A DNA stretch of 64,000 nt from Portulaca oleracea (GCA_029582165.1 CM055870.1:15854832-15918831); one strand, 5' to 3'. Shown: positions 48,701 to 59,060, counted from the stretch's first letter. Notes: generated by a model not told the origin, from the sequence alone. Program-made: numbers and translations.

Positions 48701-49286
48701 GTCACCCTACAGACCTCAAACTAATGGGGCGGTAGAGGCAGTCAACAAAACCCTCGCAGGGATTATCAAGAAAATGGCGGTAACATACAAGGATTGGCCT
48801 GACAAACTTCCCTTCGCCTTATGGGGATATAGAACTTCGATTCGAACAGGAACAGGAGCAAGTCCTTTCTCCTTAGTCTACGGAATGGAAGCAGTACTTC
48901 CAGTTGAGCTCGCCATACCTTCACTTCGCATACTTGCTGAAAGTGAACTACCAGAAGCCGAATGGGCTAGGGCCAGATACGAAGAACTAACACTCATCGA
49001 TGAAAGAAGGCTTAGAGCCCTACACAATGTGCACCTGTATCAGGCTCGCATATCTCGTGCTTTCAACAGAAAGGTTAAAGACCGGGTTCTTCAAGAAGGA
49101 GATTTAGTGCTTAAGGAAATGAGGGCACCTACTCAAGATCCAAGGGGTAAGTTCGCGCCGAATTGGAAAGGGCCCTATGTCATCAAGCAAATACTGCCGG
49201 GGGGAGCAGCCCGCTTAGTCACGGCAGAAGGAGAAGAATTAATACAGCCTACCAATCTGGATCAGTTGAAGAAGTTTTATGCATAG
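42708..49286 (+). CDS. Gypsy (Tat) gag-pol polyprotein, intact 2192 aa
   Basis: One uninterrupted ORF from ATG 42708 to TAG 49284. Gag: retrotransposon gag domain at about 178-300 and a CNFH..H..C knuckle (418-431), the CHHC form usual in this lineage. Protease: VDNGSAVNVCP (672-682), with DNGS instead of D-S/T-G, also seen in relatives. Reverse transcriptase about 1215-1400 with YVDD at 1331-1334. RNase H about 1470-1590. Second RNase H about 1620-1750 starting MYFDGASN, the Tat hallmark. Integrase: zinc region (HGGECGPH..CGKC) about 1844-1890, catalytic D1914 (GIDIIG), D1975 (ISDNGS), E2010 (AVEAVN), i.e. the D,D-35-E spacing. No frameshift or stop is visible, so this copy may be recently active. 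No intron or separate ORF1 is seen. Confidence 0.95.
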   Translation: MSGSPNHNLFGESFGDKLPDGLYERIQEAIAFCMADQEDRTNEKLEKKFNENQQTMNGVLEAIKQINKKLGIGLEEEENYYDTESEAEADDGVGECHPKSKNGGPKPKSFGEVRSKSALNNSRTSEDPYVKKLEEKVDMLTRRMMKTDPTFTDPCMDFAIPKHCVSRIKDKVEVPNMKFRPSKNPSHHLEEFLRLAPLHKVDEGLYTTVFPSTLEGKAKVWYQNLPQQVKTNADELFRAFVSHFSRLQQKEVTVDDLTSLKQREDESFLSYYERWHSMLSEIDETVPFRMQLSTFKQGIHLRITRHFGFQSIKDFETLKDLCVQIEAANNEKSTQHSGWKGSSSNRRATSAPSPPQKTVETNSIQRRQYTPRFDSYHPLDMSYARALERLVKKGIIQLPLPTPEPEVKPPRWDGNKYCNFHRSRGHDTEVCWSLKNKIEGLIRDGVIPPPNPSRKPNNKENPLPNHTNAVFLEENVFDPSTLITDMGQFVSVLLPLTEELIINGIWDSESEEEGEEATDLETNKHPLYDSSDDGGDVEEMTIPQAAVLTRSGRYYNRNATLSAATPNPEMTETPTPPPEDPFLTQLKKTKAEVTIWQLLCASQDHRQILLDAFNKLMVPTSASPEDIISHITSGKPAITFGDEDLPEEGGSHNKALYLTAMCSTQTIPLVLVDNGSAVNVCPWRTAQKLGVQKQHLTQNTVQLRAYDNSPRKSLGSIVLPITIDCISKNVEFVVLDIPASFNMLLGRPWLHECNAVASTLHQKVKLIIQGQVVTISSKPLSAVFDPKKPTLEIEHSSADEELHNFEMVAVLSQDQAHFDFDPYSSPNIHTMLRKQGHFPGMPLGRNPKNKLAPNFKVFKNKGRFGLGYKPTKEEVRLAKLAMAKQKRLDNPPTLYQVKPYPRTLNGQFLREGDDFPYYGFPEPHYLKSQGIQVAGLEIFNDCAVTTTSTFIPPRRSRPPLEWTHLAGGGIFGMFFGQEARKEEVVDPVIAALSNPRFDPSLLIGEDDDHREVTWIDDEENKFTLSVGESVGESVGESVPKVVKSGSSSPKLVGINPESVDVPISAFNKMNISAYSSCCANSDNKNDEPLKDQNKLTEAMDKFEEKVAIIEDTISINVGTEDTPLELKLGKSLTDKEQQDFAELLREFKDVFAWSYEDMPGIDRSIAEHTLPLYPDAKPVRQKARRIKPEWSKKIENEVMEQLKAKFIRAVQYPDWVANIVPVPKKDGRIRVCVDFRDLNKASPKDSFPLPHIDVLVDNTCGHELLSFMDGYAGYNQIKMAEEDMEKTSFTTPWGTYCYTVMPFGLKNAGATYQRTANTLLHDMMHREVEVYVDDMIVKSKTREEHLPNLRKFFLRLRKYNMRLNPRKCTFGVTSGKLLGFVVSQRGIEVDPSKIKAIQEMKPPRTEKEIRGFLGRIQYISRFISKLTMTCEPLFKKLKKGAKAEWDDQCQATFDKIKEYLTHPPVLVPPVPDEPLLLYLTITNSAMGAMLAQQVKGKESAIYYLSKKFNDCESRYTNIEKMALALVWATKKLRHYMLSHTVHVIAECNPIKFIMEQPTINSRIARWVVMLSEFSLKFVPQKSIKGRAISDFLADSACQEPSSTNLEFPDEEVFHTDEVTWEMYFDGASNQMGCGVGVLLISPRTRLPASQLEFDATNNAAEYEACIIRLQVALIIGVKHIRVFGDSSLIINQAKNTWKVRNESLIAYQRRLLDFATQFEHIEFTYLSRDNNELADALAKLSSMIAIPIGIYEFPITIERRDQPAYLCSIEEPPIDPDTWFFDVYTYLRKGDYPAEADSKGQRAVRMMAAQYCLIHDRLYKKTATGINLLCVDAKTAEELMTSIHGGECGPHMNGRMLAKKIQRTDYYWSTMEADSLNFVRKCGKCQEYANLQHQPSSYLTTVTSPWPFSIWGIDIIGKVHPTGTGGHEYVLVAVDYFTKWVEATSYAKITSKHVAKFILNNIICRYGVPHEIISDNGSHFRKEVEVLLAKYKIKHHKSSPYRPQTNGAVEAVNKTLAGIIKKMAVTYKDWPDKLPFALWGYRTSIRTGTGASPFSLVYGMEAVLPVELAIPSLRILAESELPEAEWARARYEELTLIDERRLRALHNVHLYQARISRAFNRKVKDRVLQEGDLVLKEMRAPTQDPRGKFAPNWKGPYVIKQILPGGAARLVTAEGEELIQPTNLDQLKKFYA

Positions 49287-49716
49287 AAAATTAGGGCGGT
49301 TTAACCAAGCAACTATAATATCCATTCCTAGATACTTGGTTATAACCCAAACCAGTTCAGGCCTCGCCATGGTTAAGCCAAGCAACTAGAATATCCACTT
49401 CTAGACACTTGGCTTTAATCCAGACGGATTTAGTTACCAAATTGGGCCCGAAGAGAAACCCAGACGGGTTTTTGCGTCAGAATAAAGGGAGCCGTAATCC
49501 AGACGGGTTCTTGGCCATTTATTGAGCTCCAATTTCATGAGTTTTGCAAAGGGTGGCTTCGTTGTATATAGAAATGATTATCTTATTATTAATAAAAGAA
49601 AATTTCGTTACAACGCTTGATCTTTGGAATAAAAAGTACAATTATCCTAATTGTAACTAACAAAGGTTCATCTAAAACATTATCTAAAAAAGACAAAATA
49701 AAATTGGCACACTGCT
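49287..49716 (+). other. spacer after integrase
   Basis: Contains an imperfect direct repeat (aaccaagcaact..atatcca at 49301 and aagccaagcaact..atatcca at 49376) and 14-bp motif copies, one perfect at 49457-49470. No coding content on the plus strand. Confidence 0.55.
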
Positions 49717-51309
49717 TCAAGCTTGTTTCATCTTCTTCCCATCAACAGTCTTTGGTCCAGTCTTAATCTCCTTAGTGTTACTAATCCCTCCCTCAGTGTC
49801 CTTAGGACGGTATCTCTTCTTCGCCTTCTCTGGAGCAATAACAGGGGACTTGCCTCTCCCAACTGATGTGTCAGCATCTCTTGGCATAGGAGAATGGGGC
49901 TCCCTTATTACAACTCCAGGAAGCGGTGGGCCAAGCCTACTTTACATCGCCTTAGGGCCCAAGCGATCTTTCACACTAGTCTTGGGACCTAAGCGCTGCA
50001 ATACATTAACCTTAGAGCCTGTTATATCTCTTGCATGAGTACCCTTTGCTTCTATTGTGGATGTCAGCCAATCCAGATAACCTGGATCAGTCAATTCAGA
50101 TACTTTTGCTTTTGAGGGAGCACGAATAGTGGGTCGTCTCTCCCAATACTTCAACCAAGATTCTGCAACGGTTTTACGGAGGCGAAGTATCTTTGGGCGT
50201 TATGAGTCTTGTGGGAATACGCTCAACCCCATTTGCCGCATGGCCCGCCGAAAGTAGAATGTCGTGTGTCAAATCGCAATGCAAACATATGGAGTTCTTT
50301 GATCACAAGTAATAAAATCTGCGATGTGCCAATTCTCTATCCACCACTTTATCATGATCTCGTCAGACCTTCGCAGCAGTTCGACCCATTCAATTGTTGA
50401 TCGACGACCGGGATATCTCCTCTTGCGCTGACAGAAATTCGCCAACGCTGTTGCAGACTCCGCCTTTTCAACCAGGTTGAGGTGCTCCATTAGCCAAACC
50501 TGCGAAACGAAAACGATTAGTCAGTTTGGAACCCAGACGGGTTTGCTATCATCAATTCCAACAAAAATTCCTTTAGGATTTGAAACTTGCTAAATTTTTG
50601 TCCTTTCGATATCTCAGACAAGAAAAGGGTAATCAAACAGTAACCCAGACGGGTTCTTGTGAAAAAAAAAAGAAAACTCAAACGGGTTTACCTGTAAAAT
50701 CAAGGGACTGCCGCGGTAATCATGTTCCGGGTTCGAATCATCTAAGCACATTAGCGTTTCTCCCAATATTATCGGTACAGGGTTGTAGCCGCGGGCCATA
50801 TCCTCTACCACATGGATCAGGTTCGCGGGACCCGTCCTTTTGCCGCCATGGTAAAAGCAGAACTCTCCTAACAGGCATAGTACAAGAGCTCTCACACGCA
50901 CCACGGGCCCATACTCTAAGGTCTCGGGAGCCTGGAAGTACTCCACTATGGTTTGAAAGTGCACCCTATCGCCTATTATCATACTTCCAATTACCCTAGG
51001 GTGAAGGCATAATAACTCCTGGTATTCCTTCCTCACGTCGGTAGCAAGGGGAGGCATCACTGATGGCGCGTAATGATTGGTCCCAAGAATAGCAGACCAT
51101 TCTTCAGGCAAGGGAACCAGTTCATGCATGTCGAATCTATATGCATGGAGTTCTTTGTCCCAGAAGGTTTCAGCAGCGCGCAGGAAATCCCAATCTATCT
51201 TCACTTGCCTCAAGCTAAGCAGCGACGTCAGCTTATACCTCCCCAATTCTCTCTTTTCTTCTTTAGACAAGGTACTCATCCAAGTGGCTAACTTCTTTTC
51301 GAAAGCCAT
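49717..51309 (-). pseudogene. antisense DUF7745-like gene inside the Gypsy element, decayed
   Basis: Exon 1, 51309-50692, starts ATG (MAFEKKLATW) and encodes 206 codons ending SPLILQ at a GT donor. Exon 2, 50499-49717, opens after AG with VWLMEHL and keeps the same frame for 261 codons to a TGA. Inside exon 2 there are three in-frame stops, at about 50269, 50200 and 49942. The words FWDKELHAYRFDMHELVPLPEEW, VRVRALVLCLLGEF and NPVPIILGETL resemble the plant retroelement-associated family I remember as DUF7745; this was not searched. Function is unknown. It runs opposite to gag-pol, so it would need its own promoter, presumably in the motif-rich 51310-51900. The intron (50500-50691) carries two perfect 14-bp motifs. 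Confidence 0.7.
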
Positions 51310-53629
51310 GAAGTCGAAAGGACAGGTTTGTTATAATCCAGGCGAGTTGGTTGTCGATTTTGTGATGGCAGAGAACCCAGACGGGTTCAATATGTTTTGA
51401 TGGAAGATGGGTTCTTGGTGGTTCTTTCCGGCGGAAGAAAGGCAGTGGTTTTGAGTTTTGTTGCGGAAAACTGGGACGGGTTTTCTGGTGGGAAAGGCTT
51501 GGAGGTTTGTGTGATGGTATGTGTTGGGAGAAGCATGTATTTATAGCACAGAACCCAGACGGGTTTGCTTGTCCAAACCAAGCCCAAGTCGGAAACAAAC
51601 GTCGGTTGTCCGAGCACAAGTGGGAGACAATATGTCGGCCGCGAGCTACCCAGATGGGTTTCTGGGCTTCTATTCAAACTATGTCGGCTGCCCAAGCCCA
51701 GGCCGCAAACAACCCAGACGGGTTCCTGGTTTTCCAATTGGGCCAAGATGTCAGACGGGTTCCTTGGCCTAGTGGGACTCCATTTGGGCTAAAATGTCAG
51801 ACGGTTCGCTTAGTCTTTTGGATTCGATCAAGAAGCCTCTTAAGCTCTATTTTGGGTCATAATGCGGGTCCGCGAGATAACTATGTGTCTTCGCTAGCCC
51901 CGAAACTGTAGTTCGAATTTACTTATAATACTTAATGTTTTGTTTTTCCTTTTATCATCTTTTTCCGTTTGGGGAAGTGGGAATGATCCCACCATGTTAG
52001 TCGCATATTGCATTGCATAAGTCTCCCGTCATGTAGGTCGCATGTTGCATCACATCAGTCTTAGTCGTAAGGTAAAAAAAAGAAATAAAAAAAAAGTAAA
52101 ATAAAGAAAATAAAAAAAGAGAGTCCTTGACCCTTTCTGAAAATCGACCTTTTTCCCAGCCTAACTTGCTTCACTTAGAAAAATCTGGATGAGATCTCAA
52201 AAGTTTTTGAAACCTTTTTCTTCAAACCTTCTGATTTTGAGACCGAATGTAAGACGATTCGATCGCTTTGACTATCTTAGAAGGTATAAATGTGCGTGCC
52301 GCAAATCTTTGGGCTAAGTTTAGTTGATTGAGCCCCATCCCGTAAGCCCACATTGCCTAAAAGTCGAATTGATCATTTTCATCAATTCCATGATCCCCTG
52401 AGTGACTCACCCATTAGTCGCATCTCTAGAACTTGTTTTGCATCTTGCTTGAGACTATATGTTTGCATTGCACACCGTGACAAAGTGATTGAGGCATTTG
52501 ATTTTTTCTTTTTAAGCTACATAGCCAGATAGCCTTCCCTACATTGTATTTACCGTTCTCTTTGCCCCGCCTAGCCTTTGCTTATCTTTTTTTTCATGTT
52601 TGAACCCTGACAGTACAAGCCTTAGCCTATGATATCCAGTACCCCTTTGCCCTGTTTGGTTGGATGAAAGTCCGTCATTTTTGGGAGAAAACAAATTGGT
52701 TTGGTGTGAGCAAAATATGAAGTTTGGGAGAATCTGAAAGTCCCATATCTTGAGTAAATTTGGTTATGCTGTTCAAAGTCAAAGTTATAATAGAGATTTC
52801 TTCTCCCCGATCACCCAAAAAAAAAAAAAAAAAAAAAAAAAAAATAAAAAAGGAGTTTCAAAAAATAAAAGGGCGATTGGAGAGACGCAACTTAAAGTTC
52901 AGAAAACTTTGACTTGGTTGTATTCGGTTGAGATGTTTTAGGGTGTAAGATGAAACACTTTGCATACATTAAATGAGAAGGAGAGTTTAGAAGATTTCAT
53001 TGAAAATCAATCCGAGTATGGCTTCTAACCCCTCATTCCCAAATTTTACCACTCCTTACCCGAGCTTAAGCCCCATTACAACCCGGAAAAGTTCTTTTGA
53101 TTGTCGTTTGTGCATTGCATACCAGTAGTGGAGAGCGAGGTTCTTACCAAGCTTATGGTAGTCTGTTTCTATTGGTTTGAGTATGAGAGAAACCCACATA
53201 CATATTCAAAATTGAGTGTTTGAGTGTTCATTCCTTCCTGTGTGAGGTTCGCTCTTTCTGGCTAGCTTACGTTCATAACCAACCGCGCATATTTGCATTG
53301 TTCTTCGAACTGTTGGTGGACTTATGCGTCTGAGTTACTTGTTCTCTCCCTTAAGATTCGAAAACTTCTTCCTATCTCTTTCGAACTGAGTTTTGATCTT
53401 GTCCAGATTAATCTTTGTGCTTACTTGTTAGTTCAACTTTGTGTTAATCTAAAATCCTTTGTCCCAGGTTGTTTCAGTAGTATATAGAAAGTCATAACTG
53501 CATTGCATAACACCATCATTGCGTAAGCATCACATCAGTAGTCTGCACTAGTACATAAAACATAAATGCATTTCGGTTTAGTACATCATTGCATGGCATT
53601 ATCATAAGTACATGAAAGACCATACATCT
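51310..53629. other. non-coding Gypsy region with 14-bp motif cluster
   Basis: 51374-51810 holds about eight motif copies, perfect at 51374, 51552 and 51711, in the presumed promoter of the antisense DUF7745-like gene. The rest (51900-53600) has a poly-A run at 52818-52842 and words such as gcattgcat but no ORF of note. Confidence 0.55.
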
Positions 53630-56398
53630 TCATCGTGCCTGATCTCCTCCGCCACCACTAGCGCTATCAGCCCCATGGGCCCCGCTTCCGCCAGCTCCGA
53701 AGTAAGTGTCCCATTGGTAGTAGGAGGAGTCTACCACCTCTGTATCACCGCCTGAGCCGGACAGATGCAACACTTCGGTATCACCTGCGTTAAGCCAAGA
53801 GTGTTCTGGGACTTGCCACTCTTGATTATCTCCAGGCCACCCCTGTGGAGCAGGCCAAGAAGTTCTTACTACAGGCTCCGGGACGGGCCACCCCGACCAT
53901 TCCTGGGTTTGCGTTCCCCATCCAGACAATCGAGGCTGCTCCAAACCCCCTTGCGAAGGAGTAACGGGAATAACTGGTTGAGACGGAAGCAATGATGAGG
54001 CGTCATCTGCGAGGGTACGGTTATACCCCATAGATGCACCCGAATCACTGCGAAGCACCACGGTGGGATCGACCGCCCCAAAGGAAGTGCCAAAACCCAA
54101 ATCCACAGTCGGTGCAGGAGCGTACTCGGGCATTCCATAGGGGTACTGAGGCGAAGGATGAGAAGGTTGGCGCCCCGAATGATGAGATTCTGGAGGAGTA
54201 CCCAAATACAGTGAAATGCCTTCCTGCTCGCCACTCGCAACTCCACCAACGGCGCTAGACTCGGAGCACGTCTCCACCATAAAGCTGGGAGTGCCACGCC
54301 GAGAGCCGCGGCTCCGGCGAGAATTCCCATGATCATGAGACCCCGCCTGATGCCCGCGCCCACCTAAAGACATGGATGATATGCTATTCTCCATAGACCG
54401 CTGAAAGTCATGGCCAAAATCCGTGTCTCCATAGTGGGAACTGGTTGAATGACTATCTTCAAGCAAGATACCTTTCCCGCGATCATCGTGCGCCGGCGTG
54501 CCCGTGCTCCGCCTACTCCTTTCCCCGTGCCTTCGGAGAGCAGCATCACCCCCATAAGACCGCCTCGCGTCGGCCATAAAGGAAGAATGTCGAGGAGGGT
54601 CAATCCGCTCCGACCGGCCACGAGGCACCTGCGCATCCGAACGGCGAGGAGGATCCACAGGACGAGACTGTACCTCGTCATCCACGTCCGCGTCCCCGAC
54701 CACAGAACCTGCGAGGTCTTTCTCGCGAGCCCATTTAAGCGTGAAGTAATTCTTGAGAAAGCCCTTCGCTTGTTTCCATCGCCACTGCACAGAATGCGGA
54801 AAATCGGTCAAAGTTTGAGCAAATTGCAACTAAGCAAGGAAAAGACGGGAATCACCTACCGGCTTTCCCATGATCTTCTCTAATTCTGGTTTGATGTCCT
54901 CGCTTGTCGCCCTCGGGTAGCCACAAACTGTGTCCCTAGAGCTACTTTGGCTTTTCTCGTCATCCTTGCAATAGGGCCCCAACTGCAACAAACAAAGAAT
55001 TGGTCACATTGGGCAGTAATAGAAGGGATATGAAAAGAATAAATGGAGGTCTTCTTCCCCACCTTTCTGAATGCCAGGCGGTCCCGATATTGTTCCCATT
55101 CTTCCCAGAGTTGGTCGGGCGATGCCACCGATGCGTGGTTAGTATACCAAGAACCCGTCTTGGCTGCTACAAATGCCTCGGCATGCAAGGCTCGCGGATC
55201 GTTCATCGTCTCAGGAGGGTCGGATGGTATTATCCACCTTTCATGACCCAGGGTTTGCCTCGTGAACCTCTCACCAAGGCTCCAGACCCAACCGGACGGG
55301 CTCTCGATCACCAAGCGCAGGGTACTATCCCTATGCGCCGCATTTCGTGAAGGGACAAAATCTTGTGGAACATTGAAGCCGACCTGGCATTCCAATTGAC
55401 GCCATCCCGCATAAGTAAAGGAAACATGAGCACTAAAGAAATTCAAGAGAAATCACATGAAAGATGTACCTCATCAAGATGATCCAGATGCGCGCCTCAT
55501 CCAAACTCCCAAATGGTTTCTTCTTTTGCTCGAGGTAGTTTTGTGCCACCGCTCACGGGCACCGTCTCGAGCATGTCGGGTAGGGATGGCGAATCCCTTA
55601 ATATACTGCACTTCATACCGCAAACATATCAATACCGAGACTCACGATATAGGAAAAGAGAGAAAAGCATGTAAAAGAGAAGCGTCTCGAAGATTACCTC
55701 GAGCACCTTCCACATGCATGGGCCGCTCATCTCCTGCGGACTCTCTGGCGCGAAGAATGGGTCCACATCAGTACCAGGCCGTACACCAACGCGAAGCCAG
55801 CGAATGAAGTTGGCGTAAGCAGCTTTGGCCCAGTTCCGGTGAATGACTTGCTCTAGGTCGAGGAGATTCTTCATCCAGGTCAAATAAACATCATCACCTC
55901 GATTGGCAAACATTGTGGCAGAGATGAAGTATGCCAGGAAAATAAAGCGACGCTGAAACTCATCCATATGAGTAAAGTCAGCGGAAGTGATGACAGCTTC
56001 GAAGGAACCATAAGAGAGTTTCATCTTTCGACCAAATCGGCGCCGTTCGAGCACCGGCTCTAATAGTTCCATCACCTGGTCTGGCACAACAGGGTCGAAT
56101 TCTACGTCTTGACCACCCCAGCGTAGCCCGGTAATCATCACGAAATCGACAGGAGTTATGGTCATTTCTCCTACCGGGAGGTGGAAGGTGTTTGTAGAAT
56201 CCCAGAATCTCTCCGCAAGCGCATGCCCCATTACCCGTGGTGTGCAAGGTTCCCAGGCCTTAACACATTTCCAGAAGAGGTCGAATCCTGACTCTTCCAA
56301 AAGTGTAAGCGCCCAGTTGTCTTCTGCAAAATGCTCCACCACCTTTATTGGCTTCCGCATATTGCCACCAGTCCTAAGGGAGTCCTCCTGATGATCCA
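53630..56398 (-). pseudogene. antisense plant-mobile-domain (PMD) gene inside the Gypsy element
   Basis: Exons readable on the minus strand are 56398-55698, 55605-55470, 55432-55063, 54982-54860 and 54829-53630 (TGA). All have GT-AG borders and, apart from the second, compatible phases. The first exon has the PMD core: SGFDLFWKC, ERFWDSTNTFHLPVGEMTIT, DFVMITGL and a Trp-rich end. Later exons hold GWVWSLGERF and a 400-codon Arg/Ser/Gly/Pro-rich tail. The second exon is one base short in an A-run, shifting the frame, so this copy is probably broken or carries a sequence error. A usable ATG is at 56360; a further 5' exon near 57560-57730 is possible because the exon begins at an acceptor. PMD proteins (MAIN/MAIL1 in hosts) also occur in plant transposons. 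Its job in the element is unknown. Confidence 0.72.
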
Positions 56399-56476
56399 CT
56401 ACAAAAATTCAAAAAAGAGACAAGTCCCTACGGCAGCCTATCAAGTGACCCCTAGTTTAGCAAAAGCTAAATTGAA

Positions 56477-56735
56477 CTTCCACTAAACTAGGGGGCTAAG
56501 AAAAAATCATCTCTCGGCCCACCAGAACCGAGATGAGTTCCTGCACAAAGTGAGTCAGGCCACTTCCACTAAACTAGGGGGCTAAGAAAAAATCATCTCT
56601 CGGCCCACCAGAACCGAGACGAGTTCCTGCACAAAGTGAGTCAGGCCACTTCCACTAAACTAGGGGGCTAAGAAAAAATTATCTCTCGGCCCACCAGAAC
56701 CGAGACGGGTTCCTGCACAAAGTGAGTCAGGCCAC
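56477..56735. repeat. tandem repeat, 86-bp unit, 3 copies
   Basis: Units start at 56477, 56563 and 56649 with cttccactaaactaggggg. Each contains a degenerate 14-bp motif (gaaccgaga(t/c)g(a/g)gttc). Confidence 0.9.
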
Positions 56736-57720
56736 TTCGGCGTTGGGCCAAGACAGATGGGCTCACCACCTGGAAGAACCAAGACGGGTTCTTTGATGGA
56801 GAAAGGGGAGGGCTGGGCCTAGTTTTTTCGGCCCACCCAAGAAAAAAGGTTGGGCCTCGCCCAGCTAAGAAGAACCAAGACGGGTTCCTAGGGTAGATTG
56901 GGCCTTGTGTTTTTTCGGTCCATTCGCTTATACCCTCACTTATGCCTTCACTTAAACAGAAACGCAGACGGGTTTTAGTGGAGATTGGGCCACACTTAAA
57001 CCAGAACTCAGACGGGTTCTGTAGTTCTCACTTATGCCCTCACTTATGCCTTCACTTAAACAGAAACGCAGACGGGTTTTAGTGGAGATTGGGCCACACT
57101 TAAACAAGAACTCAGACGGGTTCTGTAGTTCTCAAATCGGGCCAAGTTGAACGGGCCCACGAATAAAAGATTGGGCCACTAGTTTTTTCTTCTCGAACAA
57201 CTCAAAATGGGCTTTGCTTTTGGCCCAAAGGGATCCTAGACGGGTTCTTAGTTGGGCCTCGTTTGTTTCGGACAAAACGCAGCCGGGTTCATCAGACGGA
57301 CGCATGGGCTTTGCTTTTGGCCCAAAGGGATCCTAGACGGGTTCTTAGTCAGCATCGGGCTCAAATTTCAGACGGGATGTTCTTCAGACTAACTCAAAAT
57401 AGGATCGGTTTATCATTTATGGATCTTTAAAGCTCGATTTGAACAATACGGGTAATTGACATTGATTACTTCAATATTAGCTAAATCAACAAGCTAGAAT
57501 TAAACATTTCTACTTGCAAATTTATGCTAAATTAAAGAGCAGAGTCAGGAAGAAGACATTACCCGGACATGTGAATGCTTATGCCATACATGATTCCATG
57601 GTTCGGGCACCAATTCCGACGGTTCCCAACCGGGCCGGGGAGTCCATGCTCGCCGGGAAGACATCTCATGTGCCCAGTTCGCCGCATGGGGTTGAACGGG
57701 CGGATTTCTAGTTTTCCTAA
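56736..57720. promoter_or_regulatory. motif-dense region upstream of the antisense PMD gene
   Basis: About a dozen copies or variants of (c)agacgggtt occur here, embedded in two further duplications (a ~100-bp unit at about 56932-57130, and gggctttgcttttggccc blocks at 57209 and 57306). It is at the 5' side of the antisense PMD gene, so a promoter or enhancer role is plausible but inferred. Confidence 0.45.
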
Positions 57721-58408
57721 CCATTATTCCCTAACTAGAAAATAAGTGGTTTTGAGCAAGGAAGAGAGAGAAGCAATGGAATGAGAGTGAAGAGAGCTTG
57801 AAGTGTGAGTTTAAGGGGAAGAGGATGCCCCCTTTTATAGGGAAATTGGATACACACCCACCACACAAGTGGCCAAGCGGCGGGTCCTTAGCATCCGGAT
57901 AATGGAGAGCATGCATTGGCCGGAAATTTATCCAAAAGTCTATCCATGCTATGGCCAAAAGAAAAAGAAAAAAAAGGAAGAGGAAGCCGGCCCAGTTCAG
58001 AAGCCAAGAAGCCGGCCCAGTTGCCTGGCCTTATGTGCTTCGAACTCAGATGGCCCAAGAAGAAGCCGGCCCAGTTTTTGGCCTTATTTCGCTGAGCCCA
58101 ATTTTCTTTTGCAGCCCAGAACTTGGACGGGCTCCATTTGGCTGACCAACGCGCGCAGATTCTCACACGGGTTCCATTTTGCAGAGCATACACCGGCCCA
58201 GTCGAATTTTGCAAACGAAAATGGACTCCAGACGGTTTCCTTGCAACCGGCCCAAGCTCATCACGGCCCAAATGGGCCCAAATTCGTCACCCTGGTTCGA
58301 ACCCAAAGCAACGGCAAACTCAAGCTCATTTCTGAGAACTAAAGCTGACAGGACGATACACGAGATACGTCGATCGTCAGGCAGTTACAAAAGACGAACC
58401 CACTTTTC

Positions 58409-59060
58409 AGCGGCCATCATCGGGCCCTCACAATGCGATGACAGCGGCCACCATCGGGCCCTCACAATGCGATGACAGCGGCCACCATCGGGCCCTCACA
58501 ATGCGATGACAGCGGCCACCATCGGGCCCTCACAATGCGATGACAGCGGCCACCATCGGGCCCTCACAATGCGATAGCGGCCATCGTCGGGCCTTCACAA
58601 TGCGACAGCGGCCGTCGTCGGGCCTTCACAATGCGACGAGGGCCATTGTCGGGCCTTCACAATGCGACAAGGGCCATTGTCGGGCCTTCACAATGCGAAA
58701 AGGGCCATCATCGGGCCTTCACAATGCGATGAACATCACATCTACATCGGCGCAGGACCCAGTTTCCAAGCGTCAACAGCGGCCGTCGTCGGGCCTTCAC
58801 AATGCGACGAGGGCCATTGTCGGGCCTTCACAATGTGACAAGGGCCATCATCGGGCCTTCACAATGCGATGAACATCACATCTACATCGGCGCAGGACCC
58901 AGCTTCCAAGCGTCAACAGCGGCCATCGTCGGGCCTTCACAATGCGACGAGGGCCATTGTCGGGCCTTCACAATGCGACAAGGGCCATCATCGGGCCTTC
59001 ACAATGCGATGAACATCATATCGACATCGACGCAGGACCTAGCTTCCAAGCGTCAACCAG
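58409..59060. repeat. minisatellite with higher-order structure
   Basis: Roughly 16 units of 33-34 bp built on cggccatcgtcgggccttcacaatgcgac. The first five are near-identical (ccaccatcgggccctcac). From 58728 a composite unit of 140 bp, starting gatgaacatcac, recurs at 58868 and 59008. Open frames through it arise from the repeat itself. Confidence 0.92.

Noticed and set aside
54034..54883. Plus-strand and second-frame ORFs across the PMD gene tail
   Set aside because: Shadows of the minus-strand 400-codon exon, whose frame continues from the upstream exon in phase.
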